From Alcaligenaceae bacterium (GTDB lineage: Bacteria > Pseudomonadota > Gammaproteobacteria > Burkholderiales > Burkholderiaceae), in assembly GCA_947372575.1 (NCBI GenBank), contig CANBUF010000089.1, forward strand, positions 1-7,208: 7,208 nucleotides of DNA. The letters are read 5' to 3'. Below are positions 1-5,849 of the stretch, in pieces; within the stretch, counting starts at the first letter, position 1, and each line of letters begins with the position of its first letter. The position numbers and the translations under genes are program-made. The notes under the pieces were generated by a model. It had not been told where the DNA came from and did no database searches. It saw nothing but the letters and a program-made list of their open reading frames with translations.

Positions 1-204
1 GGTGTAGGCGCCGATGCCCACAAAGGCAGCCTGTCCGAAGGAAGTGAGCCCGCCGACTCCAGTCAGCAACACCAACCCCAGTACAACCAGACTGGATAGC
101 CCGATATAGTTCATCTGGGTGATCCAGAATTCAGGTGTGGCGGGCACCAGTGGCAACAATATTAATAGCGCGATAAAACCAGTCAGGAGATTACGATTTT
201 TCAT
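1..204 (-). CDS. livM: Branched-chain amino acid-type ABC transporter permease LivM, N-terminal part (cut by window edge)
   Basis: This is the first 68 codons of an inner-membrane permease of the HAAT family (LivM subunit), which pairs with the LivH-type subunit to import an amino acid or related compound using ATPases encoded elsewhere. The reading starts at the ATG at 202-204 and stays open to the window edge. Residues about 6-22 form a hydrophobic first segment. It is followed by the typical LivM stretch NYIGLSSLVVLGLVLLTG and then GGLTSFGQAAFVGIGAYT, the conserved glycine-rich motif after the second membrane segment. The start lies 4 bases after the stop of the upstream LivH-type gene, so the two are translated together in one operon. 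The rest of the gene, and presumably livG and livF, lies left of the window. The family call is firm; substrate specificity is unknown. Confidence 0.9.
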   Translation of the reverse strand, partial: MKNRNLLTGFIALLILLPLVPATPEFWITQMNYIGLSSLVVLGLVLLTGVGGLTSFGQAAFVGIGAYT

Positions 205-208
205 GGTG

Positions 209-1246
209 TTATTCCTCGTCTTCCACATGATGTGTGGTGAGTGAGCGCCAGAGCAACACAGGAATAATCAGCGTGAACACGATGACTTCCTTATAGGCGC
301 TGGCCCAGAAGGAAGAGAAGGCTTCGAGCAACCCGACAAGCAGCGCACCAATAGCGGCCACGGGATAACTCGCCATACCGCCAATAATGGCCGCAACAAA
401 ACCTTTCAGTCCGATCAGAAAACCCGTGTCGTAATAGATGGTCGTGACCGGTGCGATCAACATGCCCGACAGGGCACCCATCAATGCAGCAAGCGTAAAC
501 GTCAGGCTACCCGACATGCTGGTACTGATGCCGACCAGACGCGCGCCACGACGATTCACGGCTGTGGCGCGTAAAGCGCGACCATAGAGGGTATGTCCAA
601 AGAACAACCAAAGCGCCACAATCATGGCGAGGCTCGTCAAGACCACAAATAAACTCTGGGCAGACCACGGGCCGATACCAAAATCCACGGTTCCAGAGAC
701 AAAGGCGGGCGTGCGCCAACCTTCTGCACCAAAGAACACCAGTGCCAAGCCTGTCAGAGCAAAGTGCACGGCAACAGAAACGATCAGTAAAACCAGAACG
801 GAGGCTTCAGCCAGTGGCTGATAGGCAATGCGATACAGCATGGGTCCCAACGGCACGACCAGCGCCATGGATAGCAGGACATCGACCCAGAGTGGCAGTT
901 CTGCTGCCGCCAGCACGGGAATCAACCACAGAAGCGCAACGGGAATACACACATACAGAGCTGCTGTGCGGAGGAGTTTTTTCCAGGCTTGTGTACGAAA
1001 GGTCTCACGCAATTCCATCAGGAATACGACAGATCCCGCCAACGGTAACAACCACATGGTGCCGGGTGTCTTATTTTCGATCAACATGGCAAGCGTCAAG
1101 GCGCCAAAAGCCACGAATTCACCCTGAGGGATAAAGATGACACGAGTGACAGCAAACACTAATACCAAAGCCAGTCCAAGCAAGGCATAGATTGCGCCGT
1201 TTACGATGCCATCCTGCAACAGAATCAGGGCAATAGAGAAGTCCAT
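209..1246 (-). CDS. livH: Branched-chain amino acid-type ABC transporter permease, LivH family (long form)
   Basis: Polytopic inner-membrane permease of 345 residues, one half of the transmembrane channel of a HAAT-family importer. Family features are the N-terminal DGIVNGAIYALLGLALVLVFAVTR, the FIPQGEFVAFGA stretch (about 38-49), LYRIAYQPL (about 137-145), the cytoplasmic EAA-like loop TLYGRALRATAVNRRGARLVGIS, and the C-terminal GLKGFVAAIIGGMASYPVAAIGALLVGLLEA. E. coli LivH is about 308 residues. Here the AYQP motif sits at residue 141, against about 95 in E. coli LivH by recollection, so roughly 46 residues are inserted at about 58-110. The insert includes a charged loop near 77-94 (ELRETFRTQAWKK) flanked by hydrophobic segments. 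The ATG at 1244-1246 has AGGT at 1252-1255 as a ribosome binding site. It follows the binding-protein gene after 73 bases and precedes livM by 4 bases. The ligand is undetermined and need not be leucine, isoleucine or valine. Confidence 0.92.
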   Translation of the reverse strand: MDFSIALILLQDGIVNGAIYALLGLALVLVFAVTRVIFIPQGEFVAFGALTLAMLIENKTPGTMWLLPLAGSVVFLMELRETFRTQAWKKLLRTAALYVCIPVALLWLIPVLAAAELPLWVDVLLSMALVVPLGPMLYRIAYQPLAEASVLVLLIVSVAVHFALTGLALVFFGAEGWRTPAFVSGTVDFGIGPWSAQSLFVVLTSLAMIVALWLFFGHTLYGRALRATAVNRRGARLVGISTSMSGSLTFTLAALMGALSGMLIAPVTTIYYDTGFLIGLKGFVAAIIGGMASYPVAAIGALLVGLLEAFSSFWASAYKEVIVFTLIIPVLLWRSLTTHHVEDEE

Positions 1247-1266
1247 CTTTTACCTATTCGTAGAAA

Positions 1267-1295
1267 AGGCGCACCCGATATCCTGGAGTGCGCCT
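1267..1295 (-). terminator. Stem-loop between binding-protein and permease genes (attenuator or mRNA-stabilising hairpin)
   Basis: On the minus strand the arms AGGCGCAC (1295-1288) and GTGCGCCT (1274-1267) pair perfectly over 8 bp, with two further CC/GG pairs possible after a one-base bulge. Four T residues follow. It sits 24 bases after the binding-protein stop and before the livH ribosome binding site. The short T-run suggests a leaky terminator or a 3'-end protecting hairpin that lets the binding protein be made in excess over the permeases, an arrangement common in binding-protein-dependent operons. The function is inferred. Confidence 0.6.
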
Positions 1296-1319
1296 ATTTA
1301 AGACTGTTAATACCGCAAA

Positions 1320-2489
1320 TTAAAGACCAGGCACATACACCCACTTGCCGCCTTCGACTTTAACAATTACGCGTGCACGATCATCAAATCCAGCGTGATC
1401 GGTTGGCGTCATATTGAATACACCGTGTGAAACAGGCAGGTTCTTGATGTTTTCAATCGCATCACGCATCGCCATACGGAACTCTGGCGTACCGGGTTTT
1501 GCACCAGTTTTGATCGCAGCAGGTAACGCTGCAATCACGAGCTGACCAGCATCCCACATGTGTCCACCAAAGGTGCTGATCGAACCCGCACCATTTGCTG
1601 CTTCGTATTTTTGCACATAGTCGAGTGCTGATTTTTTAACTGGGTTGCTGTCTGGCATCTGTGCGGCGACAAGCATCGGGCCTGCGGGCAACATGGTGCC
1701 CTCGCAGTCCTTGCCACACACGCGTAAAAAGTCATTATTCGCAGAGCCGTGCGTCTGGAAAATTTGTCCCTTATAGCCACGCGCAATCAGTTCTTTCTGT
1801 GGCAGGGCGGCGGGTGTCCCTGCTCCCGCAATCAGCACCGCGTCAGGCTTGGCGGCCAGGAGTTTCAAGACCTGTCCAGTCACGCTCGTATCAGTACGGG
1901 CGTATTTTTCGACTGCATCAATCTTGATGCCCTGTTTTTCTGCGGCCTCTTTCATGACCGATAACCAGCCATCGCCATAGGCATCAGCAAAGCCGATGAA
2001 ACCGAGTGTCTTATAGCCTTTCTTTTTCATGGCATCGGCCAATGCAGTGGCCATCAACGCATCATTCTGTGGGGTCTTGAAGACCCACTTGCGCTTGTCA
2101 TCCATGGGATCCACGATGCGGGCACTGGCTGCCACACTCACCATCGGGACCTTTGATTCGGCCGCCACATCGATCATCGCCAATGAGCCTGGTGTGACTG
2201 AAGTACCAATCACGACGTCCACATTGTCTTCGGAGATCAGTTTGCGTGCGTTTTTAACTGCTTGCGTGGTATCGGTCGCATCATCCAAGATGATGTACTC
2301 GATCTTCTGACCCGCGACTTCGGTTGGCAACAGTGCGACCGTATTGCGCTCAGGGATACCAAGCGAAGCCGCTGGGCCCGTTGTCGAGAGCGTGACACCG
2401 ACTTTGACCTGAGCCATCACAGCCAGCGGGAAAGCCAACGCCAGCGCGAGGGCAAGACGGGTTGAAATTGAGGTGTGTAGACGAATCAT
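1320..2489 (-). CDS. Branched-chain amino acid-type ABC transporter periplasmic substrate-binding protein (LivK/LivJ-like)
   Basis: Periplasmic ligand-binding protein of 389 residues, feeding the adjacent LivH/LivM-type permeases. Residues 1-26 form a signal peptide (basic start, hydrophobic LALALALAFPLAV core, likely cleavage after AVMA before Q27). The mature protein opens with VKVGVTLSTTGPAASLGIPERN, the typical start of the Peripla_BP_6 type I fold. It continues with ILDDATDTTQAVKNARKLI, VVIGTSVTPGSLAMIDVAAESKVPMVSVAAS, and GFADAYGDGW (about 166-175), as in LivK-type proteins. Two cysteines at 258 and 262 (CGKDC) could form a disulfide. The ATG at 2487-2489 is preceded by AGGAGAC at 2494-2500, a strong ribosome binding site, and a consensus -10 lies further upstream. 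It is the first gene of the operon. The ligand cannot be read from sequence: this family also includes binders of aromatic acids, amides and other carboxylates. Confidence 0.93.
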   Translation of the reverse strand: MIRLHTSISTRLALALALAFPLAVMAQVKVGVTLSTTGPAASLGIPERNTVALLPTEVAGQKIEYIILDDATDTTQAVKNARKLISEDNVDVVIGTSVTPGSLAMIDVAAESKVPMVSVAASARIVDPMDDKRKWVFKTPQNDALMATALADAMKKKGYKTLGFIGFADAYGDGWLSVMKEAAEKQGIKIDAVEKYARTDTSVTGQVLKLLAAKPDAVLIAGAGTPAALPQKELIARGYKGQIFQTHGSANNDFLRVCGKDCEGTMLPAGPMLVAAQMPDSNPVKKSALDYVQKYEAANGAGSISTFGGHMWDAGQLVIAALPAAIKTGAKPGTPEFRMAMRDAIENIKNLPVSHGVFNMTPTDHAGFDDRARVIVKVEGGKWVYVPGL

Positions 2490-2493
2490 TTTT

Positions 2494-2500
2494 GTCTCCT
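2494..2500 (-). promoter_or_regulatory. Ribosome binding site of the substrate-binding protein gene
   Basis: AGGAGAC on the minus strand, 4 bases before the ATG at 2489. It is the strongest Shine-Dalgarno sequence in the window, fitting a protein that must be made in large amounts. Confidence 0.85.
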
Positions 2501-2561
2501 GATGACAGCATCGCAGCGGTTGGCAAGCGTGAGTCTTGATTGAAGTTATACAAAAAAAACG

Positions 2562-2567
2562 ATTATA
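2562..2567 (-). promoter_or_regulatory. -10 box of the substrate-binding protein/liv operon promoter
   Basis: Minus strand TATAAT, a perfect sigma-70 -10 hexamer, about 73 bases upstream of the ATG. The expected transcription start is near 2555, leaving a leader of about 65 bases. The hexamer 17 bases upstream (about TTAATT) is a poor -35, so an activator may be needed. A T-tract of eight (2552-2559) and a second -10-like TATAAC (2545-2550) lie just downstream. Apart from this promoter and the ribosome binding site I see nothing in the 129-base gap 2490-2618, and no clear terminator for bioY. Confidence 0.6.
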
Positions 2568-2618
2568 GGGTTAAAACAGTATCAAATTAACTGATTGTTT
2601 TATTAGGACATTCCCTGA

Positions 2619-3188
2619 TTAGTCTACGAGATTCAATCTGCGAATCTGTTGTGCGACCACGGCGGCCGCCAGCGCTTTTGCGGTATCGCCCGGCACAAAC
2701 ACCAGCATGACCCAGAGCGCTTTAGGCAAATCCATCCCTGCCACACTCGCCATCCAGGGGATGCCGATGGCATAGACAACAAGCACGCCGCCCACCATAC
2801 AGGCGAGCCAGCAACGCACGATTTGCCATCCAGCAACAGAGCGCACCTGAACCAAGCCTGCTGCGCGTGGCGCACGCCCGGCTACCCAGCCTGTCAGGAT
2901 CGCACCGGGAATGAGCCCAAGCAAAAAACCTGCCGTCGGTCCCGCCAGCACAGCCAGGCCAGCTCGGCCACCTGGCAATACCGGCATGCCAATCAGTGCC
3001 ATGACAACATACAGTAGTAATACCAGCCCTGCTCGCTTAGGTCCCAGAATCAGGCCTGCCAGCATGACCCCAAACGTTTGAAGCGTCACAGGCACAGGCA
3101 CGCCCGGCATCGGTATCGGTGGAATAAAGCCAAACACCACGATTAAGGCTGTAAAGAGTGCAATCAGGGCAATATCTTTTGTTTTCAA
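2619..3188 (-). CDS. bioY: Biotin ECF transporter substrate-binding S-component BioY
   Basis: Inner-membrane biotin-binding S-component of an energy-coupling factor transporter. It works with BioM and BioN encoded upstream and can also show some uptake alone. The protein is 189 residues from the TTG start chosen here and reads LKTKDIALIALFTALIVVFG at its N-terminus. Next come IPMPGVPVPVTLQTFGVMLAGLILGP and the diagnostic GGRAGLAVLAGPTAGFLLG (about 72-90), both BioY hallmarks. About six hydrophobic segments follow the family pattern, ending with VMLVFVPGDTAKALAAAVVA. The start is set at TTG 3186-3188 because AAGG lies 9 bases upstream (3198-3201) and BioY proteins usually begin just before the KDI-like stretch. 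In-frame upstream starts (ATG at 3224, TTG at 3254) have no ribosome binding site and would add a non-membrane, cysteine-containing extension unlike the family. The gene follows bioN on the same strand. Confidence 0.93.
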   Translation of the reverse strand: MKTKDIALIALFTALIVVFGFIPPIPMPGVPVPVTLQTFGVMLAGLILGPKRAGLVLLLYVVMALIGMPVLPGGRAGLAVLAGPTAGFLLGLIPGAILTGWVAGRAPRAAGLVQVRSVAGWQIVRCWLACMVGGVLVVYAIGIPWMASVAGMDLPKALWVMLVFVPGDTAKALAAAVVAQQIRRLNLVD

Positions 3189-3197
3189 CGTCGTGAA

Positions 3198-3201
3198 CCT
3201 T
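3198..3201 (-). promoter_or_regulatory. Ribosome binding site supporting the TTG start of bioY
   Basis: Minus strand AAGG (within CCAAGG), 9 bases before the TTG at 3186-3188. No comparable purine-rich site precedes the in-frame ATG at 3222-3224 or the TTG at 3252-3254, so this site decides the start. Confidence 0.6.
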
Positions 3202-3204
3202 GGT

Positions 3205-3298
3205 TTTAAAGCAATTGCGCACATGCAAATGTAATTAGGTGCATATAAATGCAATTACGCGAATGTTAAATGAAATTGAGAGTAAGTTAAAGGCAACT
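3205..3298 (-). repeat. Five phased copies of an AATTnCATTTAA-like motif before bioY (possible operator array)
   Basis: Read on the minus strand, copies lie at 3298-3286 (AGTTGCCTTTAAC), 3277-3265 (AATTTCATTTAAC), 3256-3244 (AATTGCATTTATA), 3236-3224 (AATTACATTTGCA) and 3216-3205 (AATTGCTTTAAA). The starts are spaced 21, 21, 20 and 20 bases apart, close to two helical turns. The middle three share AATTnCATTT exactly; the outer two are weaker. The first copy overlaps the end of bioN. The array covers the bioN-bioY gap and the candidate promoter of bioY. Binding by a regulator on one face of the helix is an inference. The motif does not fit the BioR (TTATMKATAA) or BirA boxes as I know them. 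Confidence 0.5.
3242..3269 (-). promoter_or_regulatory. Candidate promoter for bioY
   Basis: On the minus strand TTAACA (3269-3264) and TATATG (3247-3242) are separated by 16 bases, a fair match to sigma-70 -35 and -10 boxes. Transcription would start near 3235, about 47 bases before the TTG start. It lies inside the phased repeat array, so repeat-bound protein could control it. Such a promoter would let bioY be expressed apart from bioMN. Confidence 0.35.
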
Positions 3299-3886
3299 AC
3301 GGGCATCGACTGCCTCTGAAATCTCTCCAGCGCGGCGAATCGTACGCACCAGCATCGGAACAAGCATGGTCAACACGCCTGGCTTGAGCCCCCTTGCCAG
3401 CTGCGCCTCGCGTATTTCTTTCCATTGAATCGTGAGTTCTGGAATCAGTCTGAGCGTCAGCCCGCACGCGAGCGCCACCCTGGAGGCACTGACCCAGCCT
3501 AAGCGGTCCAGAGGCTGCAGAAGATGCTCAATCACAGCCATCATTTGCGAGACGGGCGTCGTCATCGATACGATTACGCCCGCGAGAATTAAGGTCGTTA
3601 AACGCAGCAGCATTTCAATCGCCGTAGCTGGCGACTGCACCAGTGCCGTATAGACTCCCAGCAGCAGCACGAACCAGATCAACCCCTTGACTTGCCTCCA
3701 TAGCCGCACAAACCCCACGCCGGACCAGGCAAACAGCCCCATTACCCCAGACAGCGCCAAGCTGAGCACCCACCACTGATGCACCCAGAGCAGCACCCCG
3801 CCCGCGAGGGCCAGGGCAGCAAGCTTGTAGCCTGCCTGCTGGCGATGTAGCCAGCTTTGCCTCTCGTTGCGCGCTGCATCCATCAT
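3287..3886 (-). CDS. bioN: Biotin ECF transporter transmembrane T-component BioN
   Basis: Inner-membrane coupling protein of 199 residues of the EcfT/CbiQ family, linking the BioM ATPase to the biotin-binding BioY. Hydrophobic segments lie at about 22-57, 66-83 and 92-108. The long cytoplasmic C-terminal region carries the family coupling helices: LACGLTLRLIPELTIQWKEIREAQLARGLKP, with the first signature ARG at 164-166, and RRAGEISEAVDARSCL, with the second signature as ARS at 195-197. The second motif thus departs from the ARG consensus and lies only two residues before the C-terminus. The ATG at 3884-3886 overlaps the bioM stop as ATGA, indicating translational coupling; a second Met codon follows directly and could also serve. 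Position between bioM and bioY makes the biotin assignment secure, rather than cobalt or nickel. Confidence 0.9.
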   Translation of the reverse strand: MMDAARNERQSWLHRQQAGYKLAALALAGGVLLWVHQWWVLSLALSGVMGLFAWSGVGFVRLWRQVKGLIWFVLLLGVYTALVQSPATAIEMLLRLTTLILAGVIVSMTTPVSQMMAVIEHLLQPLDRLGWVSASRVALACGLTLRLIPELTIQWKEIREAQLARGLKPGVLTMLVPMLVRTIRRAGEISEAVDARSCL

Positions 3887-4560
3887 GCGCAGTGCGTCCG
3901 GTACCAGGCCACTGCAGCGGCAGGATTGCCATCAAATGCCACGTGCCCATCCAGGATGACCAGCACCCGCTGCATGGTCAGCATCAGCTCCAGATCGTGG
4001 CTGACCACGATTGCAGCCTGGGGCAAACTCGCCAGGACGCGCTCAAAATGATTACGTAAACGTAAATCAAGCTGTGTAGTGGGTTCATCAAACACCAGAA
4101 TCTCTGGCGCGGTGGCCAATACCGCCGCCAGTGCAACCAGTTGTCGCTCGCCACCCGACAGCGTGTGAGCCAGGCGTGAGGATAAATGTCCAATATCGAG
4201 TTGTTCGAGTGCTACCTGCGCACGTGCACTGCGTCGGGCGGCATCGGGTTCGCGCAGTTTGAGGCCAAACTCGATATCCTCGTGCACAACCGGGAACACA
4301 ATCTGATTATCAGGATTCTGAAAAACAAAACCAACCTTGCGACGAATAGCAGTCACGTCCTGACGACTATCCAGGGCATCTACGCGAACCTGGCCAGCAT
4401 GAGGGAACAACAAGCCGTTGACCAAGCGCACAAGCGTGCTTTTACCCGAACCATTCGGTCCGATCACACCGATTCGCTGCTCCGTCAGGGACAGATTGAC
4501 CTCTGACAGGACCGTGCGCCCATCGCGCTGGACGAAAACGTTTTTAAACTCGATTAACAT
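3883..4560 (-). CDS. bioM: Biotin ECF transporter ATP-binding protein BioM
   Basis: Cytoplasmic ABC ATPase of 225 residues that powers the BioMNY biotin importer as a dimer. All nucleotide-binding motifs are intact: Walker [10 protein letters not shown] (34-42), Q-loop [11 protein letters not shown] (Gln81, in the form typical of ECF ATPases), signature LSGGERQ (134-140), Walker B ILVFDEP (154-160, catalytic Glu159) and H-loop SHD (His188). The N-terminus [14 protein letters not shown] is the usual start of this family. The ATG at 4558-4560 has no recognisable ribosome binding site. A -10-like CATAAT (4574-4569) ends only 8 bases upstream, so the message may be leaderless. It is the first gene of the bioMNY set and is transcribed divergently from msrB across 54 bases. 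Its stop overlaps bioN by four bases. Confidence 0.93.
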   Translation of the reverse strand: MLIEFKNVFVQRDGRTVLSEVNLSLTEQRIGVIGPNGSGKSTLVRLVNGLLFPHAGQVRVDALDSRQDVTAIRRKVGFVFQNPDNQIVFPVVHEDIEFGLKLREPDAARRSARAQVALEQLDIGHLSSRLAHTLSGGERQLVALAAVLATAPEILVFDEPTTQLDLRLRNHFERVLASLPQAAIVVSHDLELMLTMQRVLVILDGHVAFDGNPAAAVAWYRTHCA

Positions 4561-4614
4561 GGCAAAAGATTATGCCCCAGAACTTTTTTTAAAAATGGCA
4601 CTCCAACCCCACAT
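4561..4614. promoter_or_regulatory. Divergent promoter region between bioM and msrB
   Basis: Both transcripts must start in or very near these 54 bases. For bioM (minus strand) CATAAT at 4574-4569 is a good -10, without a convincing -35. For msrB (plus strand) the T/A-rich run at 4584-4596 could hold a weak -10 (AAAAAT, 4591-4596), but this is uncertain. No Shine-Dalgarno sequence is visible before either start codon. The arms GGCA and TGCC (4561-4564, 4573-4576) flank the bioM -10 but are too short to call an operator. Confidence 0.45.
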
Positions 4615-5013
4615 ATGCAAAAAGTGATCAAATCCGACTCCGACTGGAAAACCCAGTTGTCCCCAGAGGAATACTACGTCGCCCGCCAAAAAGGGACCGA
4701 ACGTCCTTTTACCGGACGCTACTGGGACCACCGCGCCACGGGGATCTATCGCTGCGTCGGTTGCGGCACGGCCTTGTTTGCCTCGGACACCAAATTCGAT
4801 GCTGGCTGTGGCTGGCCGAGCTACTTTGAACCGGTCAATCCAGACAATGTCAGGGAGATCGTTGATGAAAGCCATGGCATGATTCGCACCGAAGTCGTGT
4901 GTAATATTTGCGACAGCCATCTTGGTCATGTTTTCCCAGACGGCCCACCGCCAACGGGACTGCGCTATTGCATCAATTCCCTGTCTCTGACGTTTGAGCC
5001 GATCGAACCATGA
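4615..5013 (+). CDS. msrB: Peptide-methionine (R)-S-oxide reductase MsrB
   Basis: Cytoplasmic repair enzyme of 132 residues that reduces the R-form of methionine sulfoxide in proteins, using thioredoxin as the usual reductant. The structural zinc is held by two CxxC pairs, Cys47/Cys50 (CVGC) and Cys96/Cys99 (CNIC). The catalytic cysteine is Cys119 in the [11 protein letters not shown] motif, and Cys65 in [13 protein letters not shown] is in the place of the resolving cysteine. [10 protein letters not shown] (about 102-111) supplies the conserved active-site histidines. There is no MsrA domain and no signal peptide, so this is the stand-alone cytosolic form. The ATG at 4615 fits the usual N-terminus ([23 protein letters not shown]), although no ribosome binding site is seen. 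It is first in the operon and its stop overlaps the yciB start (ATGA at 5010-5013). Confidence 0.96.
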   Translation: MQKVIKSDSDWKTQLSPEEYYVARQKGTERPFTGRYWDHRATGIYRCVGCGTALFASDTKFDAGCGWPSYFEPVNPDNVREIVDESHGMIRTEVVCNICDSHLGHVFPDGPPPTGLRYCINSLSLTFEPIEP

Positions 5014-5567
5014 AAAAATTCCTGTTCGATCTGTTTCCCCTGATTCTGTTTTTTGTCGCCTACAAGTTTGCCGATATCTATGTCGCGACCGGTGTGGCGA
5101 TGGCAGCCGCGATCCTGCAAATTATCTGGATCAAGCTGACCGGCAAAAAAATCGAAGGCATGCACTGGATCAATCTGGGGGTCATTGTCGTGTTTGGTGG
5201 CGCGACCCTGTGGCTCAAGGACGATACCTTCATTAAATGGAAGCCCACGGTCCTCTACTGGATGTTTGGCAGCGTCTTGCTCATCAGCAAGCTGTTCATG
5301 GGACGTAACGTCATGCAAAAACTGCTCGGCGAAAAAATCTCAATGACTGAACCAGCCTGGACACGATTGAATCTTAGCTGGGGGATATTCTTTCTCTGCG
5401 CTGGCGGGATCAATTTATTTGTTGCCTTTTCAGGCTACTTTACCGAATCCCAGTGGGTGAATTTCAAAGTATTTGGCCTGATGGGTCTGCTGATTGTGTT
5501 TGTGATCGCCCAATCCGTCTGGCTGGGCAAACATATTGAGCATACTGACCCTGTAAAGGCGAAGTAA
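5010..5567 (+). CDS. yciB: Inner membrane-spanning protein YciB / septation protein A (IspZ)
   Basis: Inner-membrane protein of 185 residues of the YciB/IspZ (septation protein A) family, linked in enterobacteria and Shigella to cell envelope synthesis and normal septation; its biochemical role is unsettled. Predicted hydrophobic segments lie at about 6-18, 22-42, 52-68, 80-95, 120-141 and 153-171. Family signatures are the N-terminal [38 protein letters not shown] (74-87), [19 protein letters not shown] (122-140) and [12 protein letters not shown] (149-160). The length is typical. The start overlaps the msrB stop by four bases, and bolA begins 6 bases after its stop, placing it firmly in the msrB-yciB-bolA-PPIase operon. 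Confidence 0.94.
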   Translation: MKKFLFDLFPLILFFVAYKFADIYVATGVAMAAAILQIIWIKLTGKKIEGMHWINLGVIVVFGGATLWLKDDTFIKWKPTVLYWMFGSVLLISKLFMGRNVMQKLLGEKISMTEPAWTRLNLSWGIFFLCAGGINLFVAFSGYFTESQWVNFKVFGLMGLLIVFVIAQSVWLGKHIEHTDPVKAK

Positions 5568-5573
5568 CCCGTC

Positions 5574-5849
5574 ATGACGAATCCTCATCTCGAATTGCTC
5601 ACGAACCGACTCCAGGCGCTCAACGCCTCGCAACTCGACATCACTGACGAGTCGCATCTGCATGCCGGTCACGCCGGCAATCAGGGAGGCGCCAGCCATT
5701 TTCGTGCCACGATTGTGGCCGACTGTTTTTCCAACTTGCCGATGATTGCGCAGCATCGGCTGGTGTATGATCTTTTGCGCGATTTAATCCCATACCCGAT
5801 TCATGCGCTAGCGCTGTCGACTCGGGCGCCTTCCAAAGGAAATTCATGA
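5574..5849 (+). CDS. bolA: BolA family protein
   Basis: Small cytoplasmic protein of 91 residues of the BolA family, members of which bind [2Fe-2S] clusters with monothiol glutaredoxins and affect stress responses and morphology. The family core is clear: ITDESHLHAGHAG (23-35), GASHFRATIVADCFSNLPMIAQHRLVYDLLRDL (39-71) and PIHALALSTRAP (75-86), with the conserved His77. Cys51 is an extra potential ligand. The length is usual for a stand-alone BolA. The ATG at 5574 is 6 bases after the yciB stop and has only a weak GAAG upstream. The TGA overlaps the start of the isomerase gene (ATGA 5846-5849), so translation of the two is probably coupled. No glutaredoxin partner is encoded in this window. 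Confidence 0.94.
   Translation: MTNPHLELLTNRLQALNASQLDITDESHLHAGHAGNQGGASHFRATIVADCFSNLPMIAQHRLVYDLLRDLIPYPIHALALSTRAPSKGNS
5835..5840 (+). promoter_or_regulatory. Ribosome binding site of the peptidyl-prolyl isomerase gene
   Basis: AAAGGA inside the end of bolA, 5 bases before the ATG at 5846. It supports this start, and with the ATGA overlap allows both independent initiation and coupling to bolA. Confidence 0.75.

Noticed and set aside
742..1134. Plus-strand open frames of 99-130 codons inside the livH gene
   Set aside because: They lie antisense to a clear membrane permease, have no recognisable domain, are rich in Arg/Ser/Pro/Thr, and are best explained as shadows of the real frame.
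2029..2310. Plus-strand open frame of 93 codons opposite the binding-protein gene
   Set aside because: Antisense to a well-conserved coding sequence, with no ribosome binding site or family resemblance.
3225..3260. BioR- or BirA-type operator before bioY
   Set aside because: No TTATMKATAA-like palindrome and no TTGTAAACC/GGTTTACA pair is present; the near-palindrome TGCATATAAATGCA (3240-3253) is only part of the repeat array.
3205..3298. CRISPR-like array
   Set aside because: The repeats are about 12 bases, degenerate, and spaced by only 8-9 bases, with no cas genes nearby.
4186..4506. Plus-strand open frame of 106 codons opposite bioM
   Set aside because: It overlaps the intact Walker A, Q-loop and signature regions of bioM on the other strand; no independent coding support.
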